64,000 bases of DNA from Lophium mytilinum (Eukaryota > Ascomycota > Dothideomycetes > Mytilinidiales > Mytilinidiaceae). This document shows positions 34,386 through 46,863 of the stretch, in pieces (position 1 is the stretch's first letter; each line of letters opens with the position of its first letter). Location of the stretch: the NCBI GenBank assembly GCA_010093605.1, contig MU004197.1:124001-188000 (forward strand), written 5' to 3'. The translations under genes were made by a program, and so were the position numbers. The notes under the pieces are model-generated. The model saw nothing but the letters and a program-made list of their open reading frames with translations, was not told the DNA's origin and ran no database searches.

Positions 34386-34520
34386 GCACGCGACCCCATC
34401 TATCAGGAAAAAGGTCTCCAGCCCCCGCCCAATACCCGTATGATGCATTGTCTCGCGCACAGCTATTAGGCTGGCGCATGACTAGCACCATACATTGAAA
34501 CGAGGGCTGGTGTGTGCTGG
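34386..34520. other. Class A conserved hairpin element, 3' flank of P7
   Basis: CCAGCCC (34418-34424) pairs perfectly with GGGCTGG (34504-34510). An inner GTATGATGC pairs with GCACCATAC at eight of nine positions. A third stem is GCGC-CAGC with GCTG-GCGC around a TATTAG loop, with one bulged A. Compared with the copy behind P2, an A-T pair has become G-C in the inner stem, which argues for selection on structure. Confidence 0.6.
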
Positions 34521-34659
34521 CCGCATCCTACGGGTATCTATTCCAACGCCGTATGAACCACCCATGTAACAAGAAGGAAAGACAAAGGAAATCCCACTTG
34601 CAAAACCCCATTTTGACTCAGCCACTCGCTGCCGTCCCGTTCATCCCCCGCATCGCACG

Positions 34660-37600
34660 CTACACCCACTTCCTCAGCATCTTCTTCCACTGCTTCTCCG
34701 TCAACTCTTCAATGATTCCCAGTGCTTCGCCGCTGGCATCCGTATACTCAGACTCCCGATCACCTGGCTCCAAATCCGAATCCGAATTCAGGACATCCGT
34801 CACCACCTCCAGCTCGCGTTGAAGCGCGATAGCCTGCAGTATATCTAAGCTAACACCCGTGCCGTGGGTGTTGTTGGCCGAGTTGAGGAAGTCAAGGAGC
34901 TCGTCCAGCGCGTCCACACGGTTTATATGCCAGCCGCCGATCTCGTCGTGGTCTTCTGTCACCACAGGCTTAAACTCATCCGGCTCGGGCTCAGACTCGG
35001 GCTCAGATTCGGGCTCAGCAGCAGGCTCAGGAGCGGGCTCTGGCGCGGCATCAATCTCTCTTCGGCGCTTGGAAGGGTTGTCGTTGTTGTAGTGGTCACG
35101 GTCCCAATCTTCGTTGCTCCCCCCTGCGGCACCCTCGCCAGCGTCTCTGTCTCTTGGAAGAACAAGCTCATCGGGGTCAGTTGTAGTATCGGGGTCAGGA
35201 ACGTAGGCTTGGAAGTTGGCGTCCACATCCGGCGGTGGAAGGGTATGGTTGCCCCAGTTCATGGTCCCCGCAAGGGGCACCTCTTCCCACTCCGTCTCAC
35301 CTGACCTATCGGACCCGTCTTCATCTGGCGTTGCGAGCGCAAGGAGCTCCTCATCGAAGTCGTGGGAAGCAAAAGCTTGTTCATATTCTTCGGGAGCGAG
35401 AGGCTGTTTATCTTCGTACTTATCCTCGTCCGAATCTGAGGTCTGGCAGTCGCCGAAGTCAATCTCATCGTTCTCGTCATACTCGAACTCCGGCGGGCGC
35501 GGCGCGCGATATGCCGTTGGAGAGTTGCTCCGCGACTGACGGGGCGAGAAAGTGGGTTCTGAGCCCGAGTCGGAACTCCTCGGCGATGGGGGTGGTGAGT
35601 AGTCGCCTGCGGAGGCGGTGTCGTTGGCAAGGCCGTTAGACGGGAGGTTGGCGAAGCCGTACCCTGGGTAGCCTCTAGCTGGAAGCGCTGTTGAACTTTC
35701 GCCATTGTTGGTATCACCTAGTTGTCCGTCGTAGTTTGGGCCGCCGTACATAGAGGCCAAAGACCTTGGATGTGTCAGGTTCTGGTCGAAGGTCTGAGGC
35801 TGGGCTCCTAGGGTCGTAAGGGGAGGAGGGGAAAGCGTCATGTCGGTATCCTCTGGAGCTTCTAAAGGCCCCGACTGCCCGGTAGTAGTACCAGGAGGGT
35901 CGTAGACGCCATTCTGAAGATCGGTACTAAAGCCTGGGCTATTCATAGCATCGAGCGCCGCGGTGAAGCTCATGTCGATATCAAACTGGGGTGCGAACGT
36001 TGTAGTCATATCCAGTTCAGCGTCGTTGACAGCCCCATCCGCAGCCTCATCCCTCATAGTGGTGTCAACTTCGCCTTCGCCGGGAGTCTGTCCAGTCGGG
36101 GTGACACCTTGCATGCCTTCCCCAAAGGTATAGCTTGTCGAACTGCTACCTGTAGGGGGACCCTGAGCCTCCTCCGCAGATGTTGAAGGACCGCTATTTG
36201 ATAGAGTCACGGGAGTGCTCGTGGGACGACATGTAGTCTGAGTGGTTGACAATTGTCCCTGATTACGAGCTCGTCTGAGAGGGGCAATCTTTCTACGAGG
36301 AGCTGTCTCTATGACAGGAACAGTCTCTTTAGGTCCGTCCTCATCGCGTTTGTCTCCGTCGTTAGAGTCCGACAACCTATCATCTTGACCCCTAGATTCA
36401 TCGTCTTGACCAGTCGCGGACGTGGGAAAAGTTGTGTTACTCTCTCTGGCAGAAGTCATCCGAGGCCCTCCGTTCTGGCCTACCACGAAGTCTTTAGTGG
36501 CCCGCTGGCCTCCGTTAGCGGTTGTGGTGGTGTCAGTGTGAGGAGCAGCGGCTGCGGAGGGAGACACGGAAAGGGTAGGAGGAGCCATTGATACTGGCAC
36601 ATTTGCTCCTGTTCTGGAAATCGCGTCGACCATATCGTTAGGCTGAACACTGGAAGCTGGTGTATGAACGGGGCGAGAAGCCGCCGATGATGTAGAACTT
36701 CCGGATATTGGAGCTTTAGTCCTCTTAACTCCTCGGGCTCGAGCAATCTTGCGTCCCTTCAGCTCCTCGGAAGTTGCCTTGAGACTCTCATATGTTGCTG
36801 TATCATCCTCATCAGGATCAAGTTTATTCACGTTTCTTTGATCAAGACGGGTACCACCTCGCTTCGTAGCGCCGCTGCTTTGCTGGCTCATCATGCCAGA
36901 AAGATCAACAGGACCGGCATTGGAAGGAGTCGGACGTGCCTGGGCCAAGGCGGGAGCCTCAGTAGTTATGGTTGGAGGGGAGGCGCTTGTGCTCGTTGGG
37001 GTGGCATTAGAGACATGAACAACTTCATCTCCTTCAACCTTCTTTGCAGTTGTCGGAGTTTGTGAGACTTGTGACGATGACGCTGCCACAGCTTGAGACG
37101 ACGATGGCTCAGCATTTAGTTCCGTGCTAGTTTCGGTCGCTATTGGTGGATAGATGAATTTGAACAGCGTCGGAGCCCCCTCTGGCTTAGCTGTAGTCTC
37201 TGCCGCGGCTTCTGGCTTCTTCACCAACCCGGAGATATCGAACGTAGCCAGGTTGAGAGGCGGCGCAGATTGCGTGGTGGCGCGAACGCGCGGAGTAGCC
37301 GTTGTCTCGGAAGCGAGAGGAGCTGCGGTCGAGAAGAGCTTCACGGGAGCTGTCGTGGCGGGTAGTCCGGGACGGGTTGCCTGAGGCGTAACCGTAATCC
37401 GCGATGTAGTTGTAGATGCCGCTGATGTTGACTTGGCCGGTTCATCAGTGACAGTCGGTGTAGTTGGAGCTAGGACCTCAACATTGTTGGCAGTCGAGTT
37501 TGTAGGACCGTCCCGCAGTACGGTCACTACAGAGGAAGTAGACGTCGCTCGAGAGCGGGTATTGGGGCCCGTCTCAACGGCGTTAGAAGCGGCTGTAGAA

Positions 37601-40600
37601 GTCAACGGCCCAGCTGCATCATCTTCCGCAGTCGTGAGAATAGCTGGGGTCGGTCTTGCAACACCAGCTCCAGGTTGACTAATGAACCTAGACAGATCGA
37701 TATGACCTCTGTCGTCGTTGGAAGTAGTGACAGACACGGATTGTAGTCGAGACAACACCGAATCAACAGTCTCATCAGATTCCGAACTAACGACCCCCGC
37801 GCCGCCTTGACCAGCCTCATCTTCGTCGTCGTCCTCGCTGTCTGATTCTGACTCGTCTTCCTCACGACTGGATTCTCGCCATTGATTGTCGCCAGAAGTC
37901 GATCTAGGCGGCTTGAAGTCTTGATTTGCGGCGGTCCCGTTGTCAGTTTGAGGGCGATCATGACCTGCTGAGGTCCTACTGTCAGCGTTATCGTCTGACG
38001 CCTGTTGATCATCGTCAACAGCGGTATCAGATGCGCGATCTTGAACAGTGTCTTGGGTGGCAGAATCTGGTCTATTCGGCGAAGATCCTGGAAGCGCAGA
38101 GGTATCCAGCGTCGCTCCTGTAGCATGAGGCGGAGAACCAGATGAGATAGGTGTGACTGTCTCCAAAGGCACTACCACAGTTTCAGAAGCGATACATTCC
38201 TCACGCTTATTAGCACGAGCGTTTTCCTCCATAGCTTGATGCACCTCCTCGCACTCATAGCAGACCGGCTGGCCGTCGAAAATCTTGGTGGATTGCGTAG
38301 CCTTAAACCTCCCGCCATGAAGGAAACAGGTGACTACCCGACCGTTTAGCCATGAGGATGAGGGACTCCCAGTTTTAGTGAGGGTATATATGGTTGGACG
38401 GTATACTGGTGGAGATGGAGGTGGAGGTGGAGGGGGTGTGCGAGGACGAGGACCCTCCTGCTCAAGGACCAGTTCCTCGGACGCCCTGCCCTTCCCCTTC
38501 CCCTTGTATCTTGGCCTAGAGTCATAATCTGGTTCATCTGTAACCCCTTCCGAACTATCTTTCTCATTGTCCTGAGTGTCCCGGGACTCAGAAGGAGCGT
38601 AGTTTGCAGCATCTGCTTCAGCTGCAAATGTATCAGTTTGAACAGTTTGATCTTGTGCATATGAGGTATTCTGGTCTTGATCAGGGAGATTATCAGGACT
38701 AGAGGGAGGCGCGCATTCCTTATCCTGAGGTGGAAGCTTGTATGAACCAGGAGGTGGCGTACAATCCCGATCCATCTTTGGCGGAGTCGATGTGGAGGGG
38801 GGCAAAACTGAACTAGGCGATGAAGAAGAAGTAGTAGGAGTAGTCGGCACCGCTTGGGCAACGTTGAACCTAGCCAACGCTTGAGCGATCTGTTTTTTGA
38901 TATCTTTTTCCATAGCTTCTTGCAAAGCCGCAAAGCGCTCTTCAATTTCCCGGTCTTTCTGAGCCTGTTCGGTCCTAAGTCTTGCCAGTTCTTCAGCATG
39001 GTCTTTTACTTGCTGGTCACGGTCCGCCTCGAGCGCAGCGACTATTTTCGTCAACGCCATGATCCGACGTGCTTGGGCCTTTATATTGCCATCTAAGCCA
39101 AGGGCAGTCGACAGTGATGAAGCTCGATCTTGTGCAGCTTGCTTCTTGTGCGCTTCGTAGTTTTCCTCGAGGAGACTGAGGGACTTATCGAGGGAGTCGA
39201 CCTCGGTTTTGCTAGCCCTCTTGTTGAGTGCGACCTGCACTCTGTCGCGCAGCTTGTTCAGTTGTGCTTTCCAATCGTCCACACTTGCTGACGATACATC
39301 CCGTGATGTCGAAGGCCCAGCTTCGGCGGATTGATGACTAGTCTTCCGCATCGTCTCGAACTCTTGCTGTAGTGTGGCTATCGCGGCTTCCAGATCGTGA
39401 AGTTTCCGGGAGTACTCTTCTGGTGAGGCGGAGCGGGAGTGAACCTTCAAGAAGCGCGCTTTCGATCGATCTGACACACTGACTGATCTCCGGCCTCCGA
39501 ACGTAGTGCGCGCGAATCTGTTCTGTCGCGTTGTTTCTTCATCCAGGCCAGCCGTGTCGAAGTCGTGCTGTGTCGCACGTCTCGCGGGACGCTGCGCAAC
39601 AAAGCTGTCAATGAGGTCCCAGAGACGCTCTTGGTATTGCTGACTGTCGAGCAACATGGCAAGAAGCGCGAAAATAATCCTCAATGGGTCAGGCGTTGGC
39701 TTGGTGGGGCGCCAAAGGACGACTGCGTTATGAATGGAGGGGGTGGCCACGGGTGTATGCGCTGGGGGAGCAGGCGAGCCAGGAGGGCCTGGTGGACCTG
39801 GAGGACCTCGCGGGCCGGGGGGTCCTTGTGGGCCAGGAGGTGACGGTGGCGCTGGAGGTGGAGGAGGTAGCCCAGGTGGCCCTGGTGGGCTAGGTGGAGG
39901 AGGTGGAGGAGGCGGAGGAGGCGGAGGAGGCGGATGACCACCATTGTTGTTGTTTGGAGGGGGTGCTAGGGCATTCGGTGGAAGAGCTTGCCTACGGCGC
40001 ACGAGTAACCAGCGGATGAGATTGCGACAGAATTTCAAGATCAAGTATAAGCCATAGAAGGCCAAGGACCAGACAACCACGCTGAACAGTAGTTGTAGTG
40101 GTGTGAGGTTGTATTCCACATCTGGCATGAAGCGGCGAGCGGTATAGCGAGGTTTCGTCGCATTGATGCGTAAGGTGGCTAGAAGGAGTCGTATTAGCAG
40201 GAGAATACCTTGAACAAGTTATAGAACTTACGGATATCGAAGAACTTTGAATTTTCGAAACCGCCAACCAAATGTTCACCAGTGGAGACAGGGACGTCTT
40301 CAAACTCGAAGGGATTGGCTTCCACTGTCGCTGTCTCTATGATCTTCGTGGTGACGCTTGTCAAGGGAGGAGGAGTTGCAGTTGAGATGAAGGCTCGCTT
40401 TGTCGTGATCGGGAACGCCCTAACGCATGTCGTGTCGCCCTTTGAGCAGGGAAGATTGACCGTAGGTTTATATTTGCGGGTCTCCCAAGGACGGCCGGTG
40501 TTGATCCAGAGACGCAGAGCCTTCTCTACAGTCATGTATACATATACCGTTGCTCTGACCTCCTTGTCCCAAATGATGTACATGGCGCGATCAAACGCCA

Positions 40601-40640
40601 TGAGCCAGCTCAGGGGGGTATACGCTCCGAGAGCAGACAT
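34660..40640 (-). CDS. P7: membrane protein with proline/collagen-like tract, Cys/His cluster and one module
   Basis: Unrecognised. My model has exons 40640..40232 and 40178..34660, with a 53-bp intron (GTAAGT, GCTAATAC, TCTAG) and a C|CC junction, giving 1975 residues. ATG 40640 sits in CCACCATG. Residues 1-136 include an aromatic, moderately hydrophobic start. A membrane helix lies near 164-186 (LLFSVVVWSLAFYGLYLIL), then a basic segment, 14 consecutive prolines and about seven G-x-y triplets (GPQGPPGPRGPPGPPGPPG). A coiled coil follows (about 330-500). Near 752-780 there is a C-x2-H-x18-C-x2-C pattern (CFLH ... CYEC) that could bind zinc. Residues about 800-1880 are Ser/Thr/Pro-rich and acidic, with Glu/Pro repeats near the end. 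One module closes the protein (34,945-34,660), ending EKQWKKMLRKWV. Confidence 0.85.
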
Positions 40641-41399
40641 GGTGGAGACTTGAACGAACAGGCTCGTCGTCGGGATTGTGTACAGAATGCGCGGACCAGG
40701 CGCAGAGAGAGGTCTCCAATAGATACCAAGAATGTGCACATAGGCCGCAGTGGAATTTGCGGTGTGGTGTGGTGGGGATTGTAGGGTGGTATCGAAGGAG
40801 GTGGGTGGTGGAGAAAGTAAGTCTGGGAAGTGCGAGGGCCTTGTTATGGATTAGCAGCCGGGCACAGGCACATCGAAACGACGCTAAGAGCTAAGCAGTG
40901 AATATAAACCTACTGCAGGGTCTCGAAAATGACGTCAAAGACGAAAGGGGCGTCATGTAAACAAAAGCACGGAAGCTCGGGGAGCGCGCTAAAGATCTAA
41001 TCAATTCACTGAGATGTTCAGGCACAATACTGAGCCATCAAATTAGGGCCCCGGATATACCACCGCTCCAAATACGATCTTGATCACTCGATACTACTGT
41101 GAGGAGGACCCTGTGTAGTCCGTTTGAGCTACGTCAAAAGGTAGGCTATTCAGCGCTCATGCACATACGAAGACTGGCCACATGCTCCCCCGCCCAATCT
41201 TGATAGTGGGTAGCTACAGCTGAGGTTTTCTCTCCGTGAATTGGTCCCTAAGACTAGACCTCTAGATAACCTTTTCAACGTCCTTAGACATTATACAACA
41301 CTATGATATATTTTGTCTACTTCCTACAGCCTCCTGAAGGACCTCCATAGACGCTGAAATTTTCGAATTACATATCAAAGCCAGCGCACTGTAAATTAG
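40641..41399. other. P7 upstream region
   Basis: GCGCGGACCAGGCGC at 40689-40703 matches the P2 upstream motif. A GGTGTGGTGGGG / GGTGGGTGGTGGAG run lies at 40764-40812, pyrimidine-rich on the sense strand. GACGCTAAGAGCTAA (40872-40886) recurs upstream of P8 as GGCGCTAAGAGCTAG, so P7 and P8 share this in place of the GCCAAGA box. Nothing coding is seen. Confidence 0.4.
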
Positions 41400-41960
41400 A
41401 GTACTATTTACTTGACTAAAAGTATGTTACTTGGGGTCCCCTGGACAGTGGTATGATGAGAGCAGAAGTGAAGTTAAAGCAATGGCATACCGGACCGTCT
41501 GAGCTTTTGACCTAGTACTGAGTGCTATGGGACATGTGTGGGCATTCCGCGCATACGCTTGGGGTATCTTGATAGGCTTTCGAAACTCTGAGTATGACAG
41601 CGATGCATCGTGAACATGGCTGCCGTTTGACTAACCAAAGACTTGCCGCTTGGGGTACTCCTTACATTGGCGTTAAGTGATCAATATTAATTTTAAAGTA
41701 GTGGAACATCAGTCTTCCTAATACTTCAACCTATTACCAGAGTATCTCTTGATATATTAAATCCCTTATACTGTATATATAAAATAGAGTAAAGTATTTC
41801 TAGACACCCCACGCATCTACTGGGGGTATCCCGATAGAGTTCTTGATCTCTATAAACGATGCATAGCTTGATGTACTGGATTTCTAGCTGCCATTTGACT
41901 AACTATAGACACGCTTACCGGGGTCCTCCTTACAGCGGCGCAACACGAGCACATAGTAGA
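41400..41960 (+). repeat. Three degenerate copies of the dispersed repeat
   Basis: TTTACTTGACTAAAAG (41408), CCGTTTGACTAACCAAAG (41627) and CCATTTGACTAACTATAG (41891) each open a unit. Each is followed by a ...GGGGT(A/C)(C/T)(C/T)CC(T/G)... stretch and a (T)ACA(G/T)(T/C)GG(C/T) core. Spacings are about 219 and 264 bp. A GCATCTACTGGGGGTATC-type segment occurs between copies. Confidence 0.6.
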
Positions 41961-42169
41961 TTTTATGTCACCGATTTTGGTATCACTCCAATGGTCACAG
42001 ATGTCAAAGTACCATCAGTGTTTAGTTATTTTTATATTTTTTTGTAGTTTCAATCTTTTCTCCTGATGCGCATCACCCCAAGCACCCAATCCCCATATAA
42101 CAAAAGAAACAAGGCCGTAAAATCCACCACACACACAGAGAGAAACCTGCCCGCCGACGCCCCTACACA

Positions 42170-42380
42170 GGAAAACTGATAGACAAACCCCAACACCATC
42201 TAGCCAGAGTGTCCAGACTACACGGTGCCTTCTTCTCCAGGGGGGATCGCAAGCCTGTGATCACACCTCCGTAAAGCGTCAGAGCACCAAGTTTCCTCCC
42301 CCTTGGACGGGTGAGGCAGATGCCTGTCAAACCGACCCAAGCAAGATTCTGCTGGACGAATGACGAGAACTGGCTAGACG
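42170..42380. other. Class B conserved hairpin element, 3' flank of P8
   Basis: Opener GACAAACCCCAACACC then ATCTAGCCAGAGTGTCC at 42182-42214. The main hairpin here is GATCGCA-AGCC-TGTGATC (42245-42262). The same four-base loop sits on a different stem than in the P5 copy (CGCA/TGCG). A second GGCA-GA-TGCC hairpin lies near 42313. A T-rich tract (42388-42452) follows towards the gene. Confidence 0.6.
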
Positions 42381-42507
42381 TGCTGGGGTTTGTTAGTTTT
42401 CTTTTTCTTCTTTTCTTTCTAATTTTCAGTTTTCTTCTTTTTTTTGGTTTGTTTGAAGGTTGCATCTTCGGGCTCCGCACTCCCCTATCCTCACTACCCT
42501 CGTCCCA

Positions 42508-45500
42508 TTACTCGCAGTTCTTAATGGTGTTTGCCCACTCTGTTTCATTGCCCGTCTCGATCCCAGTCACTTCCAGTTTCAATTGCCACTCATACGACTC
42601 TAGAGGAGTCGTGTTCCCCGTGGACGCCTCGTCGAGTGCTTCAATGGCCACGTCCTCCTCCCGAACCATAGCGAGCATCTGGAGCGCCCGCATGGTCTTG
42701 CGCGTGCGGTACCTCTTGTTCGTCTCCAGCAACACCTTCAAGATCTTCTTTAGACCATCGACGCGCAGTTGTTTATGGTTGCCGTAGAACTCGTCGGCGG
42801 AGCGGGGCACAAAGGGAACCTGTGGGCGGTCGTCGCGCTTGCGGAGCTTCGGGGCTCGTGTGGGACGTGTTGCTAACTGCTCTTGCGTCGCGGGGGTGGG
42901 GGTATTGTCCATAGAAGCAGACTGGCCAGGTGCTGGAATAGCTGAGGAAGAATCACCGACTGGAGACGATGTGATTTTTGGCACCGGTAGAATTGGTGTT
43001 AATGGCTCATATGTGCCCAACGAAGAGTCGGGGTCGAAGTGAGGAAGCGTATCCCACATATCGCTCTCTGGCACAGTCGTCGCATTGGATGCCGGATATG
43101 TAAGCTGAGGCGCTGCACTAGAGTCAGATGGCCAGGTGAAAGTGGACGAGAACGGTGTTGGATCCGCGCTGCCAGACCAGGAGCCTCCTCCATCAATTGG
43201 CGGTGGTGGCGCATAGAGGTCCCAGTTGTTGTCGCTAGGATTCACTGGATCGAACCCGGTTGGCTTGGAAGATTGATCAAGGGGCGTGTTCGGCACTGAC
43301 GCGTGGGAGTCAAAGTCGTTGGAACTGCCGGAACGATGGCTCTTATCAACCGCACCGTTGCCAAACGGGGACATGTAAGCAGACCAAACGCTTCTTGGAT
43401 TCGCGTTGCCCAACGCGGAACTTCCTCCTGCAAAGAGGCTCCGCTCCCACTCGTCGTCGTCGGGATCCACGGGATCGAACCCGGTTGGCTCGGAAGGTTG
43501 ATCAATGGGCGTGTTCGGCACTGACGCGTGGGAGTCAAAGTCGTTGGAACTGCCGGAAGAATTGCTCGTAGCAGGGGATCTGTTCATGTAGGGGCTGTTT
43601 TGCACCTCCTCTGCCGATAGAGGTTGCATAAGGCGCGCATCTAGCGCTGGTGGATCTGGCGCTGGCGGCCCTGACGCTGGCGGATGTGGCGCTGCTGGAC
43701 CTGACAACCCTTCCAATGGATTGGCGAAGGGTTTCTCCACATCAACCATTTCGTCAGTGTCATCGTGGCTATTCGATGGTTCACTCATCCGAGGCTCTTG
43801 ACGCCATGGTTCCTGACGCCATGGTTGTGGTCCCAAAACCGGTGCCGAACCCACCTGACCGGGAGGTTGGGTATAGCCATTGTCTGGCGCCTGCGTGTGG
43901 ATAATATCTTCATGGAGATTGACGAAGGGCACGCTCACGTCAACCATCTCATCGTACAGCTCGAATGCTAGTGCCTGTTCTTCTCGATGGACGAGGACGC
44001 GGAGACGAGAGGTCCATGCCGAGCGGATATCTTGACCGTTGACATATAGAAACAAGATGTTGGCGTTAAACTCCTTACTCTTTCGGACCCTGAAGCCATA
44101 AAGATCTGGGCCTAGCACCCTCAGAGGCCTCTTCCGATCGCGACCCCGTTGGAGCCAATGTAGGGTACCAGAAGTAGTAGAAGGATCAACTAGTTCTCCT
44201 GCTCCGGGTATGAAAGTTGGCACAGATGCGAAGATGGGCGTGGGTGCGCTGAAGATTGGACCGATCGGCTGAAGCTGCTGACGACCTGCTGGGTTTACTG
44301 GGGCTTCCTCGGGGACCGCAGAACGCTTTTCAGCGGGGAATGAAATGGTGAACAGATTCCAGCCTGGAGGACGATTCTGCTCGAGAGAGGTTGATTTCGC
44401 AGGGTCAGGGACGAGGCTCGGCAAAGAAGGCTCTAGATCACACGACACATGCTCGGTCTTTGGAGACGGCGTAGCACCGTGAGAGGGACTGTGAGGGGCC
44501 TCCGGCGCATCATCTGGTGGGTCTTGACCATCCACCAGATTCAGCTCGTCTGGAATAGACGTGGTACCCGTAGAATCAATGTTGGTCGGAGGGGGCGACA
44601 GAGGAGCCACAGGAGTGGAAAACGTCTGGGTTGGAAGCACGACATCTGAAGCTACTTCCGATACATGTGATTCGACACCCTGATTCTCGGCCTGAAGCTC
44701 ATGCTCTTGCTTAGCATGATAGTGGTCCGGGACCTCTCCGCTGGAAGTATCAGGACGGAAAGCTGCAGCGATTTGTGATGCGATTTCGGACTCCGGCGCG
44801 CTGTCATCGTCGCTATAAGGTGTGGACGCGCTATCTTCCTGCTGGACGGTCTGATCCTGCTCCTCGGCGTCGCTAGTTTGCTGAGCTTCGTCATGCGCTG
44901 AGGAGGATGTCTGGTCGTCACGGTTGGGCGGCAAAGCTGTACCAAGCTCTGTCTGATTCTCAGGCTCACGGCGGTCTTGTTCGCCGCTTGCTTCGATAAC
45001 GACGTCACCCTGCTGGAGAGTTTGATCCTGCTCGTCTTCCTCGCTATCATGCTGGATCTGTGCACCGTCCGAGGGCGTTTGGGCTTGGTGATCGAGCGCC
45101 AAGGCCGTGTCAAGATCCGTCCGATTCTCAGGCTCACCACTGTTCTGTTCCCTGCTTGCTGCGATATCGACGCGGATTGTAAACTGGGTAACGCTTTCAC
45201 TTGGACATTTTACCACAGCCTGCCAAGCTTTGCGCCTATCCTCCTCCGTCCAACGCGAGCTCAAATCGGAGATAGGCCCATCGTCTTGTTCATCTTCCGA
45301 CGAAGGCTCCCATCTCGGTAAGTTTGATGGAGCTTTGGCCTTCAGGAGACCCGACTTGGGCGGACCTTCCATTCTCGGAACGTACATGCTTACAGATGCA
45401 CGCTCTTCATCGGAGAAGCGCGGTAAAGGTCCGGGAGAACTTGGACGGCGGATCAAGGTCCTTGGTACCTTGACTACTTTGCCGTGATCCATTTGAGGGA

Positions 45501-46863
45501 AGGAAGCATGATAGTCATACCACTTTTTATACGCCTTGAAGGATGGGGTTTGAAATACTGAGTCCGAAGTGATACGGGTGACAATGCCGTCGAATTTGTG
45601 CGTCTCGTTCCAGCATACATCGCTTGCTCCACCATCTTCTTCCTTTGCTTGCTTGTCGTCAGTGAGGTTTCGAACCTCATCTTGCGTGGCTCGACGCAAT
45701 GCGGACTTGTCGAAACTCAGGACTTCAAGCGCATGTATCATACGTGAACGCCAAGCGGATTCGTCGGCATCGAGATTCTGAAGATAGTGCTGTGTGCCTG
45801 GTCGCGATATCGGGGGATCTGGTATGGGAAGAGACACAGCAACCGGAGGGAGATAGACACCCGTGGGGAGATGGAGAGTAGAGCTACTGGCATAGGGAAC
45901 AGGAACCACCTGGCCACCAATTGACGTGAAAGCAAAGAGAGGGCCAGAAACCGGAGGGAGTTTCAAGCCGGTGAGCGCTGGAACTATAGTCTGAACAGGC
46001 AGCGTGTCGATCATGGGTCGGCGGAGATGGCGCAGCAAGGGCGCGATCCGGTTGTTCCAGAGAGCGCAGAGACGGCGCAGCGAGGATGCTATGATGGACT
46101 TGTACATCGCGCCGAGACGGCGCATCAAGGGCGCGATGATGTTCCTGTATAGCGCGCGGAGACCGTAGAGTACACCGAGGAGAAGGGGGATGTTGAAAAC
46201 ATATGGCGCCCACCGGTGGAATGCAATATTGTCTAGAACATTTCCAGGACCGGAATCATCGTCTCCATCGGTTGGGCCAGATGGATCATCGTCTTCCTCG
46301 GTTGGGCCAAGTGGGTCATCGGAGGTCAGAAACGTGACTAGTGGACTTGGTATTAGCAGCGATACACCACGGGAAGAGTAGCATGCATTCTTACAGTTGC
46401 TGAAAGTGGAACCATCCGCAATACCAGATTCATTTTTTGTCTCGGGCTTCGTGTAGTGAATATAGACCACTCGTTTGGGGACGTAATCAGAAAGCGCGCT
46501 GCTGCCAGACCAGTAATCTGCGCTAGAATCTCTGGAGTCGAAGTCTGGAAGGGTCAGGCGGAAGTCTGTGAGAGTGAGGCGGAAGTCTGTGTGGGTGAGG
46601 CGGAAGTCTGTGAGGGTCAGGCGGGTCGGGGCCGGATTGTAGTGCCAGACTGCCTTTCCGGTATTAACAGCTATCTGGAGGCCTGTGTCGAATGTACTGC
46701 GAACCACCTGCGAGAGCAGGAGGATGAACATATCGAACATTCCGACACCAGTAGTGAAATGCCTATAGTTTGATTAGCTTGTCTTTCCAGGTATTCAGTT
46801 GTGAGGAAGGGGGATATAGGGCGCTGAAACAATTCAATGACAGTGACGGGTTTCAACTTACAT
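42508..46863 (-). CDS. P8: membrane giant-family protein with one module and a start codon split by an intron
   Basis: Unrecognised. Preferred model: 46863..46862 (AT), 46762..46395 and 46337..42508, giving 1399 residues. The 99-bp first intron (GTAAGT...CTAATC...TATAG) leaves AT|G, so the ATG exists only after splicing; ATG 46740 is the downstream alternative. The second intron is 57 bp (GTAAGA, GCTAATACC, CTAG), divisible by three, and reads through if retained. Residues 1-45 resemble P2 (GKAVWHYNPAP), followed by four copies of RLTLTDF-like heptads. After an acidic DDD linker a membrane helix lies near 167-184 (VFNIPLLLGVLYGL), then three basic 15-16-residue repeats (IIAPLMRRL type). The disordered middle contains a 75-residue duplication (43,249-43,560). 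One module ends the protein, with TEWANTIKNCE. Confidence 0.75.
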
